DNA from: Pleurocapsa sp. PCC 7319
GTDB lineage: Bacteria; Cyanobacteriota; Cyanobacteriia; Cyanobacteriales; Xenococcaceae
Length of the DNA: 64,000 nucleotides
Assembly (NCBI RefSeq): GCF_000332195.1
Contig: NZ_KB235922.1
Location: 1,946,211 to 2,010,210 of the forward strand
Direction of reading: 5' to 3'
Part shown: in pieces, positions 48,501-56,418 of the stretch
How the letters are laid out: the number at the start of each line of letters is the position of its first letter
Numbering within the stretch: the first letter of the stretch is position 1
Made by a program: the position numbers and the translations under genes
Notes under the pieces: generated by a model
The model's database searches: none
What the model saw: the letters and a program-made list of their open reading frames with translations, nothing else
What the model was told of the DNA's origin: nothing

Positions 48501-50758
48501 TTGGCTTTTTTTCCGGCAAGTAAGTTTAATTTTCCCAGACGATTGGTAAACGAATCTTCGGTGATTAAATCCCTCCCGATATTAAGATGATTCACGAGAT
48601 TAAAGATTTTTTCCTCGATCTCTGTTGGACTAGTCTGCTCAAGCAAAAATTGACCAATTTGAAGATGAATACGTTTTTTTTCTGCTTCGTTAAGTAGTGA
48701 ATAAGCAGCTTGTTGAACGCGATCGTGTAAAAATTTATAAGTTGGGTTTGGTTGCTTTTGAACTTGCAGAATAATTCCAGCTTGAAGGAGATTTGCCAAT
48801 TCTTGATTTATTTCAGCTTGACTGTGGTTTCGGGCGATTGCGCTCCGCCCACCGCCAGAGGCGATCGCTAAAATTGCTAAATCAAATTGATTGCCAATGC
48901 AAGCAGCAAATTTTAATACCTCTTGAGATGCTTGAGGCAGTTTTTCGATATTTCTAACGACTAATTCCAGTACATTAAAATTACTAATTGGAGTAGACTG
49001 AATTTCCTCAAGCTGCCATTGCCAACTCCAACTACTAAAATTAAAAGTTAAAAGTTTTTCGGCGTGGAGAGTTTGCAGCAATTGATTCAGAAAAAAAGGA
49101 TTGCCACGGGTGCGATCAAAAAGCAACTCAGCCAAAGGGCAAGATTGTTCTGGTTGGCAATGTAAAGTATCTACAAGTAACTGGTTAATATCATCACAAG
49201 TCAGAGGTTGCAGGGCAATATTACTAATACGAGTATTTTGCTGTATCTTCTCAATAGTTTGTATCAAGGGATGAGTAGAGTTAACTTCATCATCCCGATA
49301 TGCTCCAATTATGAGCAGATATTGGCTATTTGAATTGCTTAATAGAAGCTCAATTAGTTTTAGAGAAGCTGAATCTGCCCACTGTAAATCGTCCAGAAAC
49401 ATAACCAGAGGATGTTCTTGCTGGGCGAAAATTCTAACAAACTTTTCAAATACGGTATTAAAGCGATTTTGATTTTCTTTGGTGGGTAATTTAATTACAT
49501 CTGGTTGAGAACCAATAATTAGCTCTAGTTCAGGTATTATATCCGTAATCACCTTGCCATTTTTGCCAACTACGGATAGTATTTTTTCTTGCCAGACTTT
49601 GATATTGTCTGTATTTTCAGTTAATAACTGTCGGATTAAACTCCGAAATGCCTGAATTATTGCTTCATAAGGTATATTTCTTTTTAATTGCTCAAACTTG
49701 CCAGTAAGGAAAAAATCTTTCTGTTTAACGATTGGTTTGGTGACTTCACAAATCACCGAAGTCTTACCCATCCCTGAACTACCACTGACCAAAATTATTT
49801 CTGTTGCCCCAGAATAAACTCTGTCTAAGGATGAGACGAGAGTATCTATTGCAGATGAACGACCATAAAGTTTCTGAGGAATTACAAATTGGCTGCGTCG
49901 GTCTATTGTTCCTAGGTCAAATGGTTTAATTTTGCCATGATGCTGATACTGAATTTGACAGATTTCTAAATCGGCTTTAATTCCGTTGGCACTCTGATAT
50001 CTATCCTCGGGATTTTTCGCCAGGAGTTTCATTACGATAGATGAGATAGTTTCGTCTATGTCTGGATTTAGTTGATGAGGAGAATCTGGTGTTTGAGCAA
50101 GATGACAGTGCATTAACTGTAATGAATCTTCAGCCTGACAAGGGAGTTTCCCAGTCAGTATTTGATAGAAAATAACCCCTAAGGAATATAAGTCAGTGCG
50201 GTAGTCCAGAGGGAGATTCATGCGCCCAGTTTGCTCTGGAGAAATGTAAGCAATGTTTGTAGCTTCTAATTGCTGAGAGTTGGGATTTTCTTTGACAACA
50301 TTAGTGGCAATATCGAAATTAGTAATTTTTACTTCTAGAGTTTCTGGATTAATCAGGATACTAGAAGGTTGGAGATTTTTGTGAATTATCTGATTTTGAT
50401 GTAGCTCTTGGATAATTGTTACTAATTGAATGGCAATAGTTAAAAAATCACTCTGTAAAGGTTTTTTGAGTTCCAGAAACTGATCTAGAAATTCTCCAGC
50501 AAAGTCTTCTAAAATCAGAGCCAAACTGTTGTTGTATTTTTGCAGTCTATAAGGTTTGATAATTCCTGTTAAATTCAAGTTTTGCAGTATTTGGTACTCA
50601 TTTTTCAACCAAGTTACTGATTTTAAATTTGAAAGCTGTGGAGGGATAGTTTTGAGTAGTACATCAATTCTATCTGACTGTCGAGTTGCTCGATAAATAT
50701 GATAGTGAGAATCATCATAAAATTTTTCGCTGATTTTATAATCGTCAAATATATTCAT
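45521..50758 (-). CDS. Pseudokinase - AAA ATPase - GAF - histidine kinase giant signalling protein
   Basis: A 1745-aa protein with the architecture of HstK-type cyanobacterial kinases. Order: Ser/Thr-kinase-like domain (1-265), AAA/STAND ATPase (about 295-620; Walker A GSSGMGKTS at 326-334, Walker B LVMFLDDLQWAD), a long TPR-like helical region (about 640-1330), GAF domain (about 1390-1535), HisKA_2 phosphoacceptor (LLKEIHHRVKNNLFV) and a C-terminal HATPase (INELVSNALEHG, DDGVGF, LGLELV). The kinase-like domain has lost its catalytic residues: the HRD loop reads HKN (126-128) and DFG reads NFD (147-149). Histidine kinase motifs are intact. An interspersed repeat is translated at about 631-642. 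No response regulator is adjacent. Confidence 0.9.
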   Translation of the reverse strand: MNIFDDYKISEKFYDDSHYHIYRATRQSDRIDVLLKTIPPQLSNLKSVTWLKNEYQILQNLNLTGIIKPYRLQKYNNSLALILEDFAGEFLDQFLELKKPLQSDFLTIAIQLVTIIQELHQNQIIHKNLQPSSILINPETLEVKITNFDIATNVVKENPNSQQLEATNIAYISPEQTGRMNLPLDYRTDLYSLGVIFYQILTGKLPCQAEDSLQLMHCHLAQTPDSPHQLNPDIDETISSIVMKLLAKNPEDRYQSANGIKADLEICQIQYQHHGKIKPFDLGTIDRRSQFVIPQKLYGRSSAIDTLVSSLDRVYSGATEIILVSGSSGMGKTSVICEVTKPIVKQKDFFLTGKFEQLKRNIPYEAIIQAFRSLIRQLLTENTDNIKVWQEKILSVVGKNGKVITDIIPELELIIGSQPDVIKLPTKENQNRFNTVFEKFVRIFAQQEHPLVMFLDDLQWADSASLKLIELLLSNSNSQYLLIIGAYRDDEVNSTHPLIQTIEKIQQNTRISNIALQPLTCDDINQLLVDTLHCQPEQSCPLAELLFDRTRGNPFFLNQLLQTLHAEKLLTFNFSSWSWQWQLEEIQSTPISNFNVLELVVRNIEKLPQASQEVLKFAACIGNQFDLAILAIASGGGRSAIARNHSQAEINQELANLLQAGIILQVQKQPNPTYKFLHDRVQQAAYSLLNEAEKKRIHLQIGQFLLEQTSPTEIEEKIFNLVNHLNIGRDLITEDSFTNRLGKLNLLAGKKAKTANAYELAANYLDTALELLSPSSWEDNYDLTLKVYLQALEVQYMQTNFERAEQLGNTILIQARSVLEKVRVHKIRIHAYIAQNQMQLAVDTGWQVLSLLKIPLPDDPKQAQDLQALLNFESDYSPRTLPERIESFKNLPEMADDYSKAALEILATIIPPIYIVKPQLFPLAALTMVDLCLHYGNSRLSPVAYALYGLLLCAKGNIDAGYQLGKLALKLQEQFDVREIKPKVDFIFNNMIRHWREPAISTLDPFLKGIQEGIEVGDVEHACFHATNYCAYLFFAGEPLPSADKKSFNQISIIQNFKQDFQFNYARIWRQLNLNLQGLAEDKLLLIGESFNESKMLPLWLEANDAMSLFAFYLAKMILYYFLKDFPQAIEHGRKGKQYLEAAVGRMGFSVYHFYCSLAMLAIHRDKLSIELTDLQEIISYQQLIRQWAVHAPENNLHKYELIAAEMARVLGKNEQAIEHYDKAITEAGKSGYTHEAALAEELAGEFYLSQGKTKIAGYYLTDAYYGYWRWGALTKVRDLEAKYSELLTRIPITDYISAAHWLGKTDQDSWRSPPIEALEMLSLSTLPPPLEKTSKDNSSASSDSVQIDSQSESLATLDLFSVIKASQAISSEIILDNLLSKMMEIVMENAGAQKSILFLQQNSSWIVAAAATMIPEKNVDLPYIPVAEYLDLPHTIFNYIQSSRSTVILDRASKEGMFTNDPYIIEYQPESILGCPMIYKNQLQGMIYLENKLISGAFTPEKLEVLKVLLSQVSISIENARLYKNLEDHASVKKSLKQKEILLKEIHHRVKNNLFVVSSLLEFQSSYVEDPEIIKLLENCQSRITSMALVHQHLYGTTSLDRINFAQYVNSLLDNLTYSQGCKERNINFVVDIEDMELNIETANPCGLIINELVSNALEHGFCDRDSGNIWLSLKQNLEGQKVLTIQDDGVGFADDKDLYNSDSLGLELVCTLVEQLEGEIKLDKTNGTKIEIFFDELDYKSRI
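48834..48868 (-). repeat. HIP1-type interspersed repeat (copy D), inside the giant kinase frame
   Basis: A 35-bp element starting GCGATTGCGCTCCGCCCACC and ending GCGATCGC. Its reverse complement resembles 3838-3871 with a few mismatches. Read on the minus strand it gives the low-complexity insert SGGGRSAIARN between the ATPase and helical regions, keeping the frame open. Confidence 0.8.
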
Positions 50759-51201
50759 CCTGAAGCTTTATTTATCTATTTAAAGGCAATAAAATTATTT
50801 TTTTATAAGCAACATTTGAAAGAGTTCTTTTTGATTAGAGGTACAGATTATTAATCGTGTAAAAATATTAAAACCCTGTTGCCCATTACCAATTAGATAA
50901 CTTGTACAGGGTTTAGGGTTTAAATCCTCTAACCAGGAGTTGCCATATTAGATTAGAGAAGAAAAAATAATTAATTATTTTATAGCTTTATATTATTCAG
51001 ATGTCTTCAGTATTATTAACTGTAAAAATCAACTGGAGTTAGAATTAAATCTTCTGTTAACTGAAAAGAGTGAAACTAACAACTTAGCGATCGCTACTAT
51101 AGCCGTACAAAGTTACGTTAAGACAAGTTTATTTGATTGCTCGTAAGTAATGAGTAACGAGTAATGAGTGTCCTAATAAAAGTTCGTATTGCTATAAACT
51201 A

Positions 51202-51240
51202 AAAACCTTCACAACTGGAGTTCGGAGTCGTGAAGGTTTT
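51202..51240. terminator. Hairpin with 11-bp arms
   Basis: AAAACCTTCAC (51202-51212) and GTGAAGGTTTT (51230-51240) pair perfectly around a GGAGTTCGGAG repeat unit. The A-rich start gives a U-tail on the minus strand and the TTTT end gives one on the + strand, so it could terminate transcription in either direction. Confidence 0.5.
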
Positions 51241-51285
51241 GAGAAGTTATACCGTTTTAAATTTAAAAGACAACAGATCGTTTGT

Positions 51286-51313
51286 GTAGGGGCGCATGGC
51301 AATGCGCCCTTAC
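51286..51313. repeat. GTAGGGGCG hairpin repeat (copy 3)
   Basis: GTAGGGGCGCAT and ATGCGCCCTTAC form a 12-bp stem with one weak position and a 4-nt loop. It lies about 150 bp downstream of fbaA, beyond that gene's own terminator. Confidence 0.65.
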
Positions 51314-51372
51314 GATCAATGTGTAGTCAAAGCTATTCAATTTGGTATTAATTTAGTCTATTTCGGTAGCCT

Positions 51373-51403
51373 AAAAAAAACGAGTAGTTTATAGCAACCA
51401 CTC
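51373..51403 (-). terminator. Intrinsic terminator of fbaA
   Basis: On the minus strand GAGTGGTT and AACTACTC form an 8-bp stem (one mismatch) around GCTATA, followed by G and eight Ts (51373-51380). This is a standard Rho-independent terminator about 58 bp after the fbaA stop codon. Confidence 0.75.
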
Positions 51404-51460
51404 ATTTAATCTGAGATTATTAATCTGAGATTATATTTAAATTATCAACTGCTCAAGGTT

Positions 51461-52540
51461 TTAGACAGAAACTGCTTTCTTCGAGCTAGTAGACAATTCA
51501 CCTTTAGCATATTTAGCAGCGAAATCATCCAAGGAAACCTGCTTGATTTTACCAGCATTGCCAGCAGTACCAAAAGCTTCATAGCGTCTAAGACATACAG
51601 TTTTCATGTATGCGATAGAAGGCTTCAAGAAATGGCGGGGGTCAAAGTTAGAAGGATCTTTAGCCGCTGCCTCACGAATAGCAGCAGTGATTGCCAAGCG
51701 ATTGTCAGTATCGATGTTGACTTTACGAACACCACTCTTGATACCTTTTTGGATTTCTTCTACTGGTACACCATAAGTTTCAGGAATTTTACCACCGTTC
51801 GCATTAATGATATCAATCCATTCTTGAGGCACAGAGGAAGAGCCGTGCATTACCAAGTGAACATTGGGTAAACGACGGTGAATCTCTTCAATTCTGCTGA
51901 TGGCTAAAATTTCACCTGTAGGCTTGCGAGTAAATTTATAAGCGCCGTGGCTAGTACCAATAGCTACTGCTAAAGCATCAACTTGAGTACGTTCTACAAA
52001 TTCGACTGCTTCATCGGGATCGGTTAGTAGTTGGTCTTTACTTAACGTACCTTCAAAACCATGCCCATCTTCTGCTTCACCTTGTCCAGTCTCTAGAGAA
52101 CCTAAACAACCAAGTTCACCTTCAACACTAGCTCCAACAGAATGAGCTACTTTAACTACTTCAGCTGTTACATTAACGTTATATTCAAAACTAGCAGGGG
52201 TTTTGGCATCTGCTTCTAAAGAACCATCCATCATAACGCTAGTAAAACCATTGCGTATGGCAGAATAGCACGTTGCAGGACTATTACCATGGTCTTGGTG
52301 CATAGCAATCGGAATATGAGGATAGCTTTCTGCTGCTGCTAAAACTAGGTGGCGTAGAAAATTTTCTCCTGCATATTTACGTGCGCCGCGAGAAGCCTGA
52401 AGAATCACGGGGCTATCTGCCTCATTAGCAGCTTCCATAATGGAGATAATTTGCTCCATATTGTTAACGTTGTATGCTGGGATACCATAATCATTTTCGG
52501 CAGCGTGCTCTAAAAGCAGACGCATGGGTACGAGCGCCAT
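51461..52540 (-). CDS. fbaA: Class II fructose-bisphosphate aldolase
   Basis: A 359-aa zinc enzyme that cleaves and forms fructose-1,6-bisphosphate and, in cyanobacteria, sedoheptulose-1,7-bisphosphate in the Calvin cycle. It starts [30 protein letters not shown], has the zinc/substrate segment [36 protein letters not shown], and N-I-D-T-D-N-R. Length is typical of the Calvin-cycle type. A good ribosome-binding site (AAGGAG, nine bases before ATG) and a strong terminator suggest high expression as a single gene. Confidence 0.96.
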   Translation of the reverse strand: MALVPMRLLLEHAAENDYGIPAYNVNNMEQIISIMEAANEADSPVILQASRGARKYAGENFLRHLVLAAAESYPHIPIAMHQDHGNSPATCYSAIRNGFTSVMMDGSLEADAKTPASFEYNVNVTAEVVKVAHSVGASVEGELGCLGSLETGQGEAEDGHGFEGTLSKDQLLTDPDEAVEFVERTQVDALAVAIGTSHGAYKFTRKPTGEILAISRIEEIHRRLPNVHLVMHGSSSVPQEWIDIINANGGKIPETYGVPVEEIQKGIKSGVRKVNIDTDNRLAITAAIREAAAKDPSNFDPRHFLKPSIAYMKTVCLRRYEAFGTAGNAGKIKQVSLDDFAAKYAKGELSTSSKKAVSV

Positions 52541-52743
52541 ATATATTCTCCTTGATTTATAGTCTTGTCAAATAGTAAGTTTTTAAGAAAGTTAAACTTC
52601 TTACTTGTCAATCTTAAGATATTTTTTACATCTCGACTCAATTAATTTGCTATTTCTGTCTAATATTCTAATAATGATTGGGCTTTTTAATAAGTTTTGA
52701 GGACAAAAATGAATTTTTGAGAAAAATAAAGTTTCGGGAAAAA

Positions 52744-53448
52744 TCATAGCTTTTGATTATTCTTGAGCAGATGAATATCTTGAATGCAGATGGAATTGTC
52801 TTCCTTAATCGAGATAACCCCCTGACGACGTAATTTACCCATTAATCTGGTTACTGTAACTCTAGTTGAGCCGATCGCACTACCGATTTGAGCATGTGTG
52901 AGGGTGTAAGGTAAGCAGTAACCCTGCTTGTCGCTGTCGCCGAACTCTTCAATCAGTAAGCTCAAAAAACTTGTCAGGCGGTCTATAGTTCTTCTTTGAC
53001 CCAAAGCACTAAGCCACAGAAGCTTCCGTTGATGTTGATAGCGAAAAGCCTCATAGATTTCCAGGCGAAAATCAGGCCAATCCTCTAAGTCATTCCAATA
53101 AAGCCAAACTACATGAGTGTGATCTAGATGGGCATAAGCTTGAAGACCAAAAGAGGACTGAGACACAATTTCAAATGGTTTACCAGCATCAACGAAGCCC
53201 AAAAAAGCTTCTTCAATTTGTTCGGGGGAATCTGGTTCCGATATTAATTTGGTTTCAGGGTGATTTTGAGCTTCTCCAACCAAACGGACTAACCCCTGAT
53301 TAACGAGGTAGATTAATTGTGGACGAGCGGGAATTTGTTCGTCTTTGCGAAAAATGCGATCGCGATAATGTGTTTGTGCCCAGTCAATAATATTTTGCCA
53401 GGTCAAACCAGAGCGAGATGCCTCGGACGAGTTATCAGAAAATTGCAT
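52744..53448 (-). CDS. Crp/Fnr-family transcription regulator
   Basis: A 234-aa protein with a divergent cyclic-nucleotide-binding-like fold (about 30-140) and a C-terminal winged helix (about 165-225). The recognition region is HAQIGSAIGSTRVTVTRLMGKLRRQGVI, very like NtcA and other cyanobacterial Crp members. The sensory half lacks the obvious cAMP phosphate-binding R-E-G-D-x-x-G-E-x-x-F motif, so the ligand is unknown. It is divergent from the DALR protein gene with only 43 bp between starts, so it may control that gene and itself. Confidence 0.85.
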   Translation of the reverse strand: MQFSDNSSEASRSGLTWQNIIDWAQTHYRDRIFRKDEQIPARPQLIYLVNQGLVRLVGEAQNHPETKLISEPDSPEQIEEAFLGFVDAGKPFEIVSQSSFGLQAYAHLDHTHVVWLYWNDLEDWPDFRLEIYEAFRYQHQRKLLWLSALGQRRTIDRLTSFLSLLIEEFGDSDKQGYCLPYTLTHAQIGSAIGSTRVTVTRLMGKLRRQGVISIKEDNSICIQDIHLLKNNQKL

Positions 53449-53491
53449 ATTTTAGAGGCAAAATAGGATACCGATGCATATTTGATTTTAC

Positions 53492-54499
53492 ATGGATAAC
53501 AATGTATCAAAAAATACTTTTTTCGATAAGTTTTTTAAACTTCGATTTACTGAAGAAAAATCAACTATTTCTATCAAGAATTTATTAAAAAGAGATTTAC
53601 TCCAATCTGTTGATGTATATCGACAACAAAAAAATCTCAATCTCGATCTTGAGTTTATTTATACTATCCTTGAGCGCAAAATCATTCTTTTACATTCTTC
53701 TCGGAGGAAATTGTCATCGAAAAACAAGAGTCACCCAGTTTTATCTAAATTACAATTGGCACCAATTATATATAGTTGTTCTATTGCTTTTTTTTTAACT
53801 CGATACTCTTCCTTATCATCACAAATAATTGCTAAAAATTTGGTAAGTTTGTTGGCTTTAAATGAGAATCATACTACTTCAGAATCTAATCTCCAATTGC
53901 TGATTGAGATAGCTGAACCTGGTTGGATCAATTTCTATTTGGAGTCCACTGCTATAGCTAAATGGTTAGAGAAATTACCGAGCTTACTGGAAACATTGTC
54001 AGCAAAAGATTACAGTGGTACCGCAACTTGGACGATGGATAATAAACTACCCAAAAACGCCCCAAATTATTTTCCTCTGCAGTATATCCATGCTCGGTAT
54101 TGTTCTTTATTGTGTTTGGGAGCCAGAGAAAAATTAATCACTCTCCAAAATGATGATTTTCACAAAGTAGTTTGGCATTTAGAGCAACCCAAATCAATAT
54201 CTTGGTTAGATAAAGCAGAAAATTTATGGCTAACTCATGCAGCAGAATATGACTTGTTACGTCAGTTACTGATAGTCACCGACTCTTTTGCCGGTGAAAT
54301 AACAAACTGGTATAAGTTGGCTCTTAATTTAAGCGAAACGATGACTATTTTCGAGGCTGAATGTCGCTTTTTAGGAGATATTAAACGTACCATGCCACAA
54401 AAAGCGATCGCCCGTTTAGGGTTAATTGCCTTAGCTCAATATTGGCTACAGAGAATACTAGTTGAGAAATTGAATATTGCCGCACCGGCAGAATTATAA
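53492..54499 (+). CDS. DALR anticodon-binding domain protein
   Basis: A 335-aa mostly helical protein. The C-terminal about 130 residues resemble the DALR anticodon-binding domain of arginyl-tRNA synthetases: H-A-R-Y-C-S-L near residue 203, A-E-C-R-F-L and R-L-G-L-I-A-L-A-Q-Y-W-L-Q near 300. There is no HIGH or KMSKS catalytic motif. Stand-alone DALR proteins of this size recur in cyanobacteria with unknown function. It ends before a hairpin terminator shared with the convergent sugar kinase. Confidence 0.7.
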   Translation: MDNNVSKNTFFDKFFKLRFTEEKSTISIKNLLKRDLLQSVDVYRQQKNLNLDLEFIYTILERKIILLHSSRRKLSSKNKSHPVLSKLQLAPIIYSCSIAFFLTRYSSLSSQIIAKNLVSLLALNENHTTSESNLQLLIEIAEPGWINFYLESTAIAKWLEKLPSLLETLSAKDYSGTATWTMDNKLPKNAPNYFPLQYIHARYCSLLCLGAREKLITLQNDDFHKVVWHLEQPKSISWLDKAENLWLTHAAEYDLLRQLLIVTDSFAGEITNWYKLALNLSETMTIFEAECRFLGDIKRTMPQKAIARLGLIALAQYWLQRILVEKLNIAAPAEL

Positions 54500-54600
54500 A
54501 ACTCTTAGCTATACATCATAATTAGTCAACTAGTCAACAAAAATTGACAAACCCAAATACCTTGATTAGAATTGCTAGCGTGTGAGGAGAGAACAAAATT

Positions 54601-54639
54601 AGAGAGTCAGGACGAAACACGGCAAGTCTCTGACTCTCT
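54601..54639. terminator. Bidirectional hairpin terminator
   Basis: AGAGAGTCAG (54601-54610) and CTGACTCTCT (54630-54639) form a perfect 10-bp stem between convergent genes. TTAATATTTT follows on the + strand and AATTTT on the minus strand. Confidence 0.65.
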
Positions 54640-54657
54640 TAATATTTTGATGATTTT

Positions 54658-55656
54658 CTAACACAAATTTTGTTGTAGGAAAGATGCAACTTCGGCAGAA
54701 CTAGGTTGAGCAGCGATCGCACCAGGTTTAGTAGTAGTTAGTCCCCCGACTGCACAGGCATATCGAATAATCTCCTGAGCCAATTGAGGATCTTGCAGCT
54801 TTTGCGTACTATGCTGACATAATTGGTGAATCAAGCCAGCTAAAAAAGCATCCCCCGCACCAGTAGTATCTTTTACCGACACTTTCATCGGCTCAACTGT
54901 GCCTTCATTATCGCTCAGACAGTAGCTAACTTGAGCATCACCGTTACTGACAATAACTCCCTCAACAGAACCAAGACGGTAAGAAATTGCTCCTGCATCG
55001 GTAGTATCAAACAGCCACTGGGCTTCTTCCTCTGCTAACTTGAGAAAATCTACATACTGCCACAGCTGATTAATTAGTGGTAAGACTTCCTCCTCATTGC
55101 GCCAAAACATCGGTCGCCAGTTGACATCCAGAACTATCTTCAGATGATATTCGTCAGCTAGCTCTAGAGCTCGAAAAACGGCTGCTCTACTTTGAGGATA
55201 GGCTAGCTCTAGAGTTCCCAAAACTAAATACTCGGCTTCTAAAAATAATTCTGGAGGTAGATGTTGAGCTTGAAGATAAGCATCTGCAAATTGATCTGCT
55301 CTCTTATCGCCAAAACCGGCGAAAGTGCGATCTCCGCTGATGCTCCGGGTGACATATACTTGCCTGGTGGGAACTTGGCTATTGTATTGTATGCCAGCAA
55401 TATTGACTCCGACAGATTGTAGTAGTTGAACTAGTTCATGACCTCGAACATCTTTGCCTACACAGCCAATAAACGCCGAGGAAGTTCCTAGCTTAACTAA
55501 AGCACAGGCAACATTGGCAGGTGCTCCTCCTGGATAGGGAGTCCAAGATGTAATTTCCGATGCAGACTTTCCCAATTCATTAGCGAGACAATCAAACAAC
55601 ACCTCCCCCAAACAAATAACTCTGGCAGGGGGTTGGGCGATCGCTTTAGTATTCAA
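54658..55656 (-). CDS. PfkB-family carbohydrate kinase (fructokinase-like)
   Basis: A 332-aa ribokinase-fold enzyme. It has the N-terminal CLGEVLFDCLA segment, the GGAPANVACAL motif (about 49-59), and the C-terminal ATP-site signature DTTGAGDAFLAGLI (about 262-275) with its catalytic Asp. This pattern is common to fructokinases and other PfkB sugar kinases. The closest guess is fructose to fructose-6-phosphate; substrate cannot be fixed from sequence alone. Confidence 0.9.
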   Translation of the reverse strand: MNTKAIAQPPARVICLGEVLFDCLANELGKSASEITSWTPYPGGAPANVACALVKLGTSSAFIGCVGKDVRGHELVQLLQSVGVNIAGIQYNSQVPTRQVYVTRSISGDRTFAGFGDKRADQFADAYLQAQHLPPELFLEAEYLVLGTLELAYPQSRAAVFRALELADEYHLKIVLDVNWRPMFWRNEEEVLPLINQLWQYVDFLKLAEEEAQWLFDTTDAGAISYRLGSVEGVIVSNGDAQVSYCLSDNEGTVEPMKVSVKDTTGAGDAFLAGLIHQLCQHSTQKLQDPQLAQEIIRYACAVGGLTTTKPGAIAAQPSSAEVASFLQQNLC

Positions 55657-55798
55657 TTTGTTTCCTCAATCCATACCAACTTTCTTTGCTATTTTTCAGG
55701 TTATCGTTTCCTGAAAACAATAGTATTTAGAAAGGTTTAAGTTTTTTACAGTCTGCACTTGTATATTTATTGAGGAAAGTAACGTTTTGCTGCTAAAT

Positions 55799-56248
55799 CT
55801 AAAGTTCCCCACGAATTTCCTCGACTACTCCATCTCGCAAAACAACTTCTACATTTAGTTTTTTGACTAAGTTATCTCCTTTTTCCAATCGAAAGAAGCT
55901 TTCCATTTGAGCTTGAATAACTTCATTATTTAGCTCTAATAACTGTATTTGTTGCAGCTGCTGTAACAATTGATTTTTCTTTTCCAGCATTTCGGCTTTT
56001 TTTTGACTTACCTGCCCTTGGATATTTTCAGTTTGTTTTTTTACCTGTGGGCCAGCGGGGTCTTTTGCCTGTTTAGTAATCTCTTCAATGGTTCTTTTTC
56101 CTTGCATTTCTAGCTGCTGCATTTGCTTATCGATCTGAGCAACCTGTTTTTGAAGTTGTTGAGACACTTCTTCTTTCCATTGAGCCGTAACAATGGCCTT
56201 AACAGTTACTGGACGTTTTAAAAGCAAGCTAGCGTTTGAGTAATCCAT
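55799..56248 (-). CDS. YlqD family protein
   Basis: A 149-aa soluble protein with a short beta N-terminus (LLLKRPVTVKAIVT), a long Gln/Lys/Glu-rich coiled coil (about 25-115) and a compact end (LEKGDNLVKKLNVEVVLRDGVVEEIRGEL), as in YlqD proteins of Bacillus and cyanobacteria. The function of the family is unknown. It is a single gene preceded by a 170-bp AT-rich gap. Confidence 0.8.
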   Translation of the reverse strand: MDYSNASLLLKRPVTVKAIVTAQWKEEVSQQLQKQVAQIDKQMQQLEMQGKRTIEEITKQAKDPAGPQVKKQTENIQGQVSQKKAEMLEKKNQLLQQLQQIQLLELNNEVIQAQMESFFRLEKGDNLVKKLNVEVVLRDGVVEEIRGEL

Positions 56249-56418
56249 GATCTCGGCTCCTTCATTAATTCTAGGGTCTAATTGCAGCTTAAAAATTACA
56301 AGCTATTTCTAGTCAGACTAGATTACTTCCTGAATTTTTAATCTTTTTAGTTTTAGCTTAAAAAACTGATTTTGGAAGAAAAATATTTGACTTTAAAAAA
56401 TTAAATAGTCTCCAGCTT

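Larger units (their letters stand above)
50759..51460. other. Gene-free 702-bp region with hairpins and repeats
   Basis: Between the giant kinase start and the fbaA stop. It holds an inverted repeat AAACCCTGT/ACAGGGTTT (50871-50879 and 50906-50914), a TAATGAG-type run (51146-51170), a strong hairpin at 51202-51240, a GTAGGGGCG hairpin repeat at 51286-51313, the fbaA terminator at 51373-51403, and a perfect 14-bp tandem duplication of TAATCTGAGATTAT (51407-51434). No coding frame is convincing. Confidence 0.6.

Noticed and set aside
50905-50945. tRNA-like 3' part (GGGTTTAAATCC followed by ACCA)
   Set aside because: The arm bases do not pair as a T-stem and no acceptor, D or anticodon arms are found upstream.
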